The notes beneath the pieces were generated by a model. It worked only from the letters and a program-made list of their open reading frames with translations, was not told where the DNA came from and made no database searches. This document shows positions 1 to 5,856 of a DNA stretch of 5,856 nt, one piece after another; the stretch's first letter is position 1; each line of letters begins with the position of its first letter. A program made the position numbers and the translations under genes. The DNA comes from Neisseriaceae bacterium. Lineage in GTDB: Bacteria; Pseudomonadota; Gammaproteobacteria; Burkholderiales; UBA11063. The stretch is from NCBI GenBank assembly GCA_947454215.1, contig CANGJN010000045.1:1-5856 (forward strand), written 5' to 3'.

Positions 1-1350
1 ATCAACATAAAGATTAACATCATCTATCAAATCCTTAATAATTTTAATAGCCTTTCCATACTCCCTATCTAAATATAATTTATATATAATTTCTTTCTTA
101 CTAATAATATGATTTAATAAATCTCTATTGTGTATATCTTCAGATAACATATTATTATAATATTTATCTAAGAAAAAAGATATTCTTGATGCAATATTAA
201 TAAATTTACCAATTAATTCTGAATTTATTTTAGCAATAAAATCATCTATACAAAAATCTAAATCATCTATTTTACTACTTGATTTGGATGCTATATAATA
301 TCTATAATATTCAGTATTTAATCCTGTCTCGATATATTTTTTAGCTGTAATAAAAGTCCCTCTAGATTTTGACATTTTTTTCCCATTTATAGTCAAAAAA
401 CCATGAACAAAAATTCCATCTGGTGTTTTATAACCCGAGTTATGTAATACTGATGGCCAAAATAATCCATGAAAATATAATATATCTTTTCCTATAAAAT
501 GAAATATTTCACTACCATTCCATACTTCATTAAAATTTAAATTATTTTGTTTACAATAATGCAATAAGCTACTCATATAACCAACAGGAGCATCTAACCA
601 AACATAAAAAAATTTATCTGTTGTCCCCGGTATTATAAAACCAAAATATGGTTTATCTCTTGATATATCCCAATCTTGCAATCCACTTATCAGCCATTCA
701 CTAATTTTATTTTTTGCTTCCTCACTTAGTCTATCTTTAGAGTTAACCCATTGAGTTAAAAATTCACTACACTCACTAAGTTTAAAAAAATAATGCTCAG
801 AAGATTTTATTACTGGAATATTTTTTGACATAAGAGAATAATAATCTTTTAACTCTGTTGCGTTATACGTAGCTCCACATGACTCACAATTGTCACCATA
901 CTGATCAGGGGAGGCACATTTAGGGCAAATACCCTTTATATACCTATCAGGTAAAAACATACCTTTGCTCTCATCATACAGTTGACTAATATTCTTAATA
1001 ACTATTTTATTATTTTGTAATAATTTATTAAATATATCGTATACAAGTTCTTTATTTTCTTCGGAATGAGTAGAGTAAAACTCATCATATGAAATATTAA
1101 AATTTTTAAAATCCGATACATGGGAATCATAAACATTAGAAATTAACTGTTCTGGAGTTATTTTCAACTCCTCTGCCTTTAACATTATTGGAGTTCCATG
1201 TGTATCATCAGCACCGATAAATAAACAACTATTTCCTATTAACTTATTGAACCTAACCCAAATGTCTGCCTGAATCTGTTCAACTAAATGGCCCAAATGA
1301 ATTTCACCATTTGCATATGGTAATGCACAAGTAACAATAATTTTCTTCAT
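1..1350 (-). CDS. metG: Methionyl-tRNA synthetase, N-terminal 450 residues (3' end beyond left edge)
   Basis: Charges tRNA-Met with methionine, using ATP, in the cytoplasm; essential for initiation and elongation. The frame is open from the ATG at 1348-1350 to the window edge, and I translated it fully without meeting a stop. The start MKKIIVTCALPYANG matches the start of the class I catalytic domain. The HIGH motif is HLGH (residues 18-21) and the second signature is KMSKS (325-329). A zinc knuckle is present as two CxxC pairs (Cys142, 145, 155, 158), as in the E. coli-type enzyme. Other family stretches are ADDTHGTPIML, WDISRD and YVWLDAP. The visible part ends inside the helical anticodon-binding domain (LYVD), so the rest of that domain and any C-terminal dimerisation domain lie outside. 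It starts 27 bases after the phosphodiesterase stop with no clear Shine-Dalgarno sequence, so it is probably the last visible gene of the same operon. Identity is very secure. Confidence 0.97.
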   Translation of the reverse strand, partial: MKKIIVTCALPYANGEIHLGHLVEQIQADIWVRFNKLIGNSCLFIGADDTHGTPIMLKAEELKITPEQLISNVYDSHVSDFKNFNISYDEFYSTHSEENKELVYDIFNKLLQNNKIVIKNISQLYDESKGMFLPDRYIKGICPKCASPDQYGDNCESCGATYNATELKDYYSLMSKNIPVIKSSEHYFFKLSECSEFLTQWVNSKDRLSEEAKNKISEWLISGLQDWDISRDKPYFGFIIPGTTDKFFYVWLDAPVGYMSSLLHYCKQNNLNFNEVWNGSEIFHFIGKDILYFHGLFWPSVLHNSGYKTPDGIFVHGFLTINGKKMSKSRGTFITAKKYIETGLNTEYYRYYIASKSSSKIDDLDFCIDDFIAKINSELIGKFINIASRISFFLDKYYNNMLSEDIHNRDLLNHIISKKEIIYKLYLDREYGKAIKIIKDLIDDVNLYVD

Positions 1351-1377
1351 ATCAACTTTTATAAAATTTGTTAAACT

Positions 1378-2355
1378 TTAAAAATCTATATTAGACAATA
1401 AATTTAATACCTGTTTGGGGTAATCAGTTATTATACCATTTACTTCATAACTAATTATTTTTTTCATTAAATTTTCATCATAAGATATATTAGTGCTTTC
1501 TGGTAGAGGCCAAGTATAAACTTTAAGCCCTATCTCTTTAGCCTTTAAAACATGATTTAACTCTAAGATATTATCCTCTATCTCAAATGAATAAGCCCCA
1601 AGATATTTAATCAATGGAAACAACTCATTTACAAAAGAAGTTTTTTTTATTTTCAACAAATCAGCTATAGCAACTATTTCACTGTTATTAAACCAATTCT
1701 GCCAAAAATAAACGGTATTTCGATTAAATAGATAAGCAGTTTTAATGTCTTTATTTTTTAAATTCAATAAATAAAGTATCCTCCAATCAAAAGATTGAAC
1801 TTTTACTTTGTTTATCAAATTATTCTTAATTATAAATTTATAAATAGATTCAGTCATAACTTCATAAGAATAACACCTAGATGGGTTAATCAAGTCACTT
1901 TTAACCTCAATCTGATACTTCATAACCTGATTGGTTTCTTGCCCAACCAATGAAACTATATCTTGTAATGAAGATAATTTTAATTTATGATGCTGTTTTT
2001 GATTACTAAAATAACCAAAATATAATGAATTTTTATTTAATCTAACACAGTATTTATTTACAATATCGTCGAAATATAAATTTTTAATTAGAACCTGATT
2101 AAGAGCAAATGAATCAATGTCTCTTAAAAAATTATCCTTATTAAAATAGATATCATCATCATTAGTGTAACACAAAATATCAGGATTAATAAAAAAATCA
2201 TGATAAGCTAATAAAACCTTATCTTTAGTCAAAACAACATCTATATCAATATAGTCTATTTCATAAGTTAAGGATTTTTGAAAAGCAGGCAAAGTATTAT
2301 CAGGCTCCTCAGATCTTACACCTCTATGCCCAATTACCTCTATATTTTTTTTCAT
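1378..2355 (-). CDS. Glycerophosphodiester phosphodiesterase (GDPD family), cytoplasmic
   Basis: Predicted to hydrolyse glycerophosphodiesters, for example glycerophosphocholine or glycerophosphoethanolamine, to glycerol-3-phosphate and an alcohol. The 325-residue protein shows the TIM-barrel GDPD hallmarks: HRG at 10-12, PDNT at 18-21 (family PENT), DID at 37-39 (family ExD metal pair), HD at 52-53, a metal-ligand Glu150 in QIEVK, QSFDW at 187-191, a conserved Trp282 in the strand VYTW, and the closing GIITDYP at 307-313. The layout with a roughly 80-residue insertion between HD and the IEVK strand resembles longer GDPDs rather than the compact 250-residue UgpQ type. No signal peptide is visible because the HRG strand begins by residue 10, so a cytoplasmic location is inferred. 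The ATG overlaps the aceF stop as ATGA and has no good Shine-Dalgarno sequence of its own, so translation is probably coupled to aceF. Two predicted metal or active-site glutamates are aspartates. The substrate cannot be read from the sequence. Confidence 0.88.
   Translation of the reverse strand: MKKNIEVIGHRGVRSEEPDNTLPAFQKSLTYEIDYIDIDVVLTKDKVLLAYHDFFINPDILCYTNDDDIYFNKDNFLRDIDSFALNQVLIKNLYFDDIVNKYCVRLNKNSLYFGYFSNQKQHHKLKLSSLQDIVSLVGQETNQVMKYQIEVKSDLINPSRCYSYEVMTESIYKFIIKNNLINKVKVQSFDWRILYLLNLKNKDIKTAYLFNRNTVYFWQNWFNNSEIVAIADLLKIKKTSFVNELFPLIKYLGAYSFEIEDNILELNHVLKAKEIGLKVYTWPLPESTNISYDENLMKKIISYEVNGIITDYPKQVLNLLSNIDF
2352..2355 (-). other. ATGA stop/start overlap between aceF and the phosphodiesterase gene
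   Basis: The last base of the aceF TGA stop is at 2352 and the phosphodiesterase ATG occupies 2353-2355, giving a 4-base ATGA overlap on the minus strand. The 15 bases before this ATG contain no Shine-Dalgarno match. This is the standard arrangement for termination-reinitiation coupling, so the amount of phosphodiesterase made probably follows aceF translation. The overlap is seen directly; the coupling is inferred. Confidence 0.8.
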
Positions 2356-3563
2356 AATAATAGTTTTCTAATATCTTTTAAAATAGAAGACAAATAAGTA
2401 GTATATTTGGCCGCTAAAACCCCATCAATTATTCTATGATCATAAGATAAAGATAATGGTAAAATTAACCTAGGATTAAATTTATTATCAAACCATATTG
2501 GTTTGATAATGGCTTTTGAAACCCCAAGAATAGCAACCTCTGGTGCGTTAATAATAGGTGTGAAAGCAGTACCACCAATTCCTCCCAAACTAGAAATTGT
2601 AAATACCCCACCCTGCATATCATTTAGTTTAAGTTTGCCACTTCTAGCTATACTTGAAAGATCACTAATTTCTTTAGCTATAGTTAAAATGCTTTTTTTA
2701 TCAACATCTTTAATCACAGGAACAACCAAGCCTTGATCGGTGTCGGTTGCAAATCCTATATTGAAATATTTTTTATAAATTATATTATCACCATCTAATG
2801 ATGAATTAAATTCAGGAAATTTTCTTAAAGCAAAAAAATTTGCTTTAATCAAAAAAGCTAAAATTGAAACCTTTATACCACTATCTTTATACTCATCATT
2901 TATAGATTTTCTAAATTCTTCTAATTCCGTAATATCAGCATCATCAAATTGAGTTACATGTGGAATACTAATCCAATTTTTTGATAGATTATCCCCAGAA
3001 ATTTTTTTTATTCTAGGTAAAGACTCTATTTTTACTTCTCCAAATTTTGAATAATCAATAGTTAAAGAATCATTATTAAAAACATTTACTTGCTTAGTTT
3101 GTTTATTTAAATAAGTGATAACATCTTCTTCTGTAATTCTATTTTTTTCACCTGTACCGATGCACTTGTTTAAATCAACATTTAACTCTCTTGCTAATTT
3201 ACGAATGGAAGGTGATGCATACACTTTAGAAAAGTCTTGTTGAGGTAAATCTATTTTTCGAGAAGAAACCTCTTCTTTTTTGCGATTATCTGACTCAGAC
3301 TCATCCTGAAAACTTTGTTTAACATCGCTGATTAATTTCAAAATAGTATCACCTTGATTAATCTTATCTCCAACTTTGACCAAAACTTCAACAACCTTGC
3401 CTGAATTAGGTGATGAAAAATCCATACTGGCTTTATCAGTTTCGATCATAATGATATTATCATTTAATTTAATTTCATCATCAATTTTGACATATACATC
3501 ACTTACCAATATACTTTTATTTACTCCAATATCAGACAATTTTACTTCAATAATTTGAGTCAT
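2352..3563 (-). CDS. aceF: Pyruvate dehydrogenase E2, dihydrolipoamide acetyltransferase
   Basis: Core of the pyruvate dehydrogenase complex: its lipoyl arm accepts the acetyl group from E1 and transfers it to CoA. Domains in order: one lipoyl domain (about 1-79) with the lipoylated lysine Lys44 in ETDKASM; a charged linker (80-112); a peripheral-subunit-binding domain (about 113-154: YASPSIRKLAREL, then GTGEKNRITEEDV); a second linker (155-180); and the catalytic acyltransferase domain (about 181-403). The catalytic domain has the FTISS serine pair near 324 and the active-site SYDHRIIDG with His376 and Asp380. At 403 residues it is much shorter than the three-lipoyl E. coli AceF (about 630), and the linkers lack the usual Ala/Pro-rich character. 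The context next to aceE, the IPHVTQFDDAD stretch and the PEVAILGVSKA stretch favour pyruvate over 2-oxoglutarate as the complex. The ATG has a clear ribosome binding site. The TGA stop overlaps the next gene's start. Confidence 0.96.
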   Translation of the reverse strand: MTQIIEVKLSDIGVNKSILVSDVYVKIDDEIKLNDNIIMIETDKASMDFSSPNSGKVVEVLVKVGDKINQGDTILKLISDVKQSFQDESESDNRKKEEVSSRKIDLPQQDFSKVYASPSIRKLARELNVDLNKCIGTGEKNRITEEDVITYLNKQTKQVNVFNNDSLTIDYSKFGEVKIESLPRIKKISGDNLSKNWISIPHVTQFDDADITELEEFRKSINDEYKDSGIKVSILAFLIKANFFALRKFPEFNSSLDGDNIIYKKYFNIGFATDTDQGLVVPVIKDVDKKSILTIAKEISDLSSIARSGKLKLNDMQGGVFTISSLGGIGGTAFTPIINAPEVAILGVSKAIIKPIWFDNKFNPRLILPLSLSYDHRIIDGVLAAKYTTYLSSILKDIRKLLL

Positions 3564-3570
3564 TAAAACT

Positions 3571-3576
3571 TCCTTT
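3571..3576 (-). promoter_or_regulatory. Ribosome binding site of aceF
   Basis: On the minus strand this reads AAAGGA, followed by A and placed 7 bases before the aceF ATG. It is the only convincing Shine-Dalgarno sequence among the three gene starts in this window and supports the chosen aceF start. It lies in the 30-base gap after the aceE stop, so aceF can be initiated independently on the shared transcript. Confidence 0.75.
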
Positions 3577-3593
3577 GAATCATCTTAAAAAAA

Positions 3594-5856
3594 TTACATT
3601 TCCCATGGATTTAATTTATGGGGATCAATATTAAACTCCCTCATAGCAGCAGTTAAAATATCAACTTTTATTTTTCCAAGTTCATATAATCCGTATAAAG
3701 TAGCAATAACAATATAAAATCTATCTACCTCAAAAAACTTTCGTAATTCCTGCCTAGTATCCGACCTACCAAATCCATCGGTACCCAATACAATATATTT
3801 TCCAGGAACAAACTCTCTTATTTTATTAGCATATTCTCGCACATAGTCAGTAGCAGCTATTGTTAAATCACACTGAGTATTTTTTAATAAATTATTTATA
3901 TAACTTACTTTTCTTTCTTTTTCATGATTTAATAAATTATATCTTGCAACACTAATTCCATCTTTATATAATTCATTAAAAGATGTACATGAAAAAACAT
4001 TGGAACCGATACTAAACTTTTCTAATAATATTGTAGCAGCAAAAATAACTTCATTTAAAATAGCTCCACTACCTAATAAGTTTACTACACATTTATCCTT
4101 AGTTTCATATTTTTTAAATAAATAAGCACCTTTAACAATTCCATCTCTTACGTCCCCTTGCATAGTTGGATGAATATAGTTTTCATTTGTAATAGTTATA
4201 TAATAGAATATGTCTTTATTTTTATTATACATTTCATGCATACCGTTAATTATAATAACAGCCAGTTCATAATTAAATGTAGGATCATAAGTTATACAAT
4301 TTGGAATTAATCCTCCTTGAATATGACTATGTCCATCATTATGTTGCAATCCCTCTCCACTTAATGTAGTTCTTCCAGAGGTTCCACCGATAAGAAAGCC
4401 CCTTGCTCTTATGTCTCCAGCAGCCCATGCTAAATCACCAACTCTTTGAAAGCCAAACATAGAATAATATATATAAAAAGGAATTATTGGAACTCCATGA
4501 TTGACATAACTAGTAGCGGCAGCTATCCAAAGTGACATAGCCCCATGTTCATTTATACCCTCTTGGAATAATTGCCCTTCTTTATCTTCTTTATAATACA
4601 TTAATTGAGAAGAGTCTTCTGGAGTATATAATTGTCCTATATGAGACCAAATACCATACTGGCGAAACATACCTTCCATTCCGAATGTTCTAGATTCATC
4701 AGGAATAATAGGAGTTATATACTTCCCAATATTTTTATCTTTAATCAATGTATTCAAAACTTTTACAAATCCCATTGTATTAGAACTTTCTTTTTCAGAT
4801 TTAATATTAATTATATTATTAAAAACATCTAAATTTGGAATAGTTAAAGAAATTTGTTTAGATTTTCTAAATGGTAAAGATCCACCTAAATCCTTTCTCT
4901 TTTCTACAAGATATTTATATTCATTGCTATTCTGATCTAATTTTATTAAAGGTGACTTCATTAGAAGTTCATCATCAATTTTAAATTTATAATAATTTTT
5001 TAAATTTTGAATCGATTCAAAAGATAATTTCTTTGTATTATGTGTAATGTTTTTTGACTCACCTTCTCCTCCTAATTCATAACCTTTTATTGTTTTTATC
5101 AAAATAATTACGGGCTTTCCTTCATTATTATTAACAGCCTCATAATAAGCATTATAAATTTTGTCAAGATCATGCCCTCCTCTTTTTAAAGCCCAAATAT
5201 CATCATCTGTCCAATCTTTTACTAACTCTAAGGTTTCAGGTGTTTTACCAAAAAACTTCTCTCTTATAAATTTACCATTATTTGAACGATAAGTTTGATA
5301 TTCTCCATCAAGAGTTTTATTAAATATTTCTATCAATTTACCACTAACATCTTTCTCTATTAACTCATCCCATCCACCACCCCATACACATTTTATTACC
5401 TTCCACCCAGCACCAAGAAAAATACATTCTAATTCTTGTATAATTTTTCCATTTCCAAATACAGGACCATCTAACCTTTGCAAATTGCAATTTACCACAA
5501 AAATTAAATTATTTAGCCTTTCTCTTGAAGCTATAAAGATATTACCTAATGTTTCTGTTTCTGAGGTTTCACCATCACCAATAAAACACCAAACTTTTCT
5601 ATTATCACTATCAATTAATTTTCTATCCAATAAATACTTCATGAATTTAGCCTGATTAATAGCCATAATAGGTCCAAGACCCATTGAAACTGTAGGGAAC
5701 TGCCAATAATTTGGCATTAACCAAGGATGAGGATAAGAAGATAAACCATTACCATCTGCCTCACTTCTAAAATTCAATAATTCCTCTTCACTAATTCTAC
5801 CCTCTAAAAAACTTCTTGCATATATTCCAGGAGATGAATGCCCTTGAAAAAATACC
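3594..5856 (-). CDS. aceE: Pyruvate dehydrogenase E1, homodimeric type (5' end beyond right edge)
   Basis: Thiamine-diphosphate enzyme that decarboxylates pyruvate and reductively acetylates the E2 lipoyl group. In total 753 residues are visible. The frame stays open through 5777 to the edge, where FFQGHSSPGIYAR matches the region around E. coli His142, so about 136 residues are missing. The TTG at 5775-5777 is an internal leucine, not the start. Visible in order: the ThDP/Mg motif GDG (5571-5579) to NCN (5484-5492); the mobile-loop histidine in NITH (5040-5042), matching E. coli His407; FGMEGMFRQ; the catalytic Glu in QEGINE (4560-4562), matching Glu571; the His in HNDGHSH (4329-4331), matching His640; and the C-terminal LGTDGFGRSD stretch. 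Total length would be near the family's 885-890. The N-terminal E2-binding region and the His106 equivalent are not visible. The TAA stop lies 30 bases before aceF, and the two are clearly one operon. Variation from E. coli in the loop after GDG is noted under findings. Confidence 0.97.
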   Translation of the reverse strand, partial: VFFQGHSSPGIYARSFLEGRISEEELLNFRSEADGNGLSSYPHPWLMPNYWQFPTVSMGLGPIMAINQAKFMKYLLDRKLIDSDNRKVWCFIGDGETSETETLGNIFIASRERLNNLIFVVNCNLQRLDGPVFGNGKIIQELECIFLGAGWKVIKCVWGGGWDELIEKDVSGKLIEIFNKTLDGEYQTYRSNNGKFIREKFFGKTPETLELVKDWTDDDIWALKRGGHDLDKIYNAYYEAVNNNEGKPVIILIKTIKGYELGGEGESKNITHNTKKLSFESIQNLKNYYKFKIDDELLMKSPLIKLDQNSNEYKYLVEKRKDLGGSLPFRKSKQISLTIPNLDVFNNIINIKSEKESSNTMGFVKVLNTLIKDKNIGKYITPIIPDESRTFGMEGMFRQYGIWSHIGQLYTPEDSSQLMYYKEDKEGQLFQEGINEHGAMSLWIAAATSYVNHGVPIIPFYIYYSMFGFQRVGDLAWAAGDIRARGFLIGGTSGRTTLSGEGLQHNDGHSHIQGGLIPNCITYDPTFNYELAVIIINGMHEMYNKNKDIFYYITITNENYIHPTMQGDVRDGIVKGAYLFKKYETKDKCVVNLLGSGAILNEVIFAATILLEKFSIGSNVFSCTSFNELYKDGISVARYNLLNHEKERKVSYINNLLKNTQCDLTIAATDYVREYANKIREFVPGKYIVLGTDGFGRSDTRQELRKFFEVDRFYIVIATLYGLYELGKIKVDILTAAMREFNIDPHKLNPWEM

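Noticed and set aside
1..1350. Possible metG pseudogene
   Set aside because: A codon-by-codon reading on the minus strand shows no stop or frameshift, and both signature motifs and all four zinc cysteines are present; it is only cut by the window edge.
2503..2736. Plus-strand open frame of 77 codons
   Set aside because: It lies wholly antisense to the conserved catalytic domain of aceF, and its translation resembles no known family and looks like the mirror of that gene.
3376..3558. Plus-strand open frame of 60 codons
   Set aside because: Antisense to the lipoyl domain of aceF; no ribosome binding site or recognisable domain.
3564..3593. Possible terminator or promoter between aceE and aceF
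   Set aside because: The 30 bases hold only the aceF ribosome binding site and an A/T run; no hairpin and no -35/-10 pair can be placed.
4632..4832. Plus-strand open frame of 66 codons
   Set aside because: Antisense to aceE, with biased low-complexity composition and no recognisable domain.
5775..5777. TTG as the start codon of aceE
   Set aside because: The same frame continues upstream to the window edge with 26 more residues that match conserved AceE sequence (FFQGHSSPG, YARSFLEGR), so this codon is an internal leucine.

Overview
This window is a very AT-rich stretch (GC well under one third by eye) of a bacterial chromosome. It is packed with minus-strand genes and has almost no non-coding DNA. 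The proteins are clearly proteobacterial: a homodimeric-type pyruvate dehydrogenase E1 (AceE), its E2 partner (AceF), and an E. coli-type methionyl-tRNA synthetase with a four-cysteine zinc knuckle. Strong A/T codon bias, many poly-A/T tracts, Lys/Asn/Ile-rich proteins, gaps of 27 to 30 bases or overlaps between genes, and intact reading frames together suggest a reduced-genome gamma- or betaproteobacterium, such as an endosymbiont. The AceE stretch GHSSPGIYAR and the single-lipoyl E2 lean towards a betaproteobacterial relative, as far as memory of those families goes. This is inference, not a placement.

Layout, read in transcription order from the right edge to the left on the minus strand: aceE (cut by the right edge, about 136 N-terminal residues missing), a 30-base gap with a good ribosome binding site, aceF (403 codons, complete), a 4-base ATGA overlap, a glycerophosphodiester phosphodiesterase gene (325 codons, complete), a 27-base gap, then metG (450 codons visible, cut by the left edge). 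No promoter, terminator, RNA gene, repeat array or mobile element could be supported. No non-coding stretch exceeds 30 bases.

How the genes work together: AceE decarboxylates pyruvate with thiamine diphosphate and passes the acetyl group to the lipoyl arm of AceF, which makes acetyl-CoA. The E3 subunit (lpd), often found directly after aceF, is not here and must lie elsewhere. Its usual place is taken by the phosphodiesterase gene, translationally coupled to aceF, which would release glycerol-3-phosphate from deacylated phospholipid headgroups. metG follows on the same strand and is probably carried on the same transcript. No exotic system was found. The points worth a second look are the gene order, Glu-to-Asp changes in the predicted metal site of the phosphodiesterase, and the many A8 tracts.
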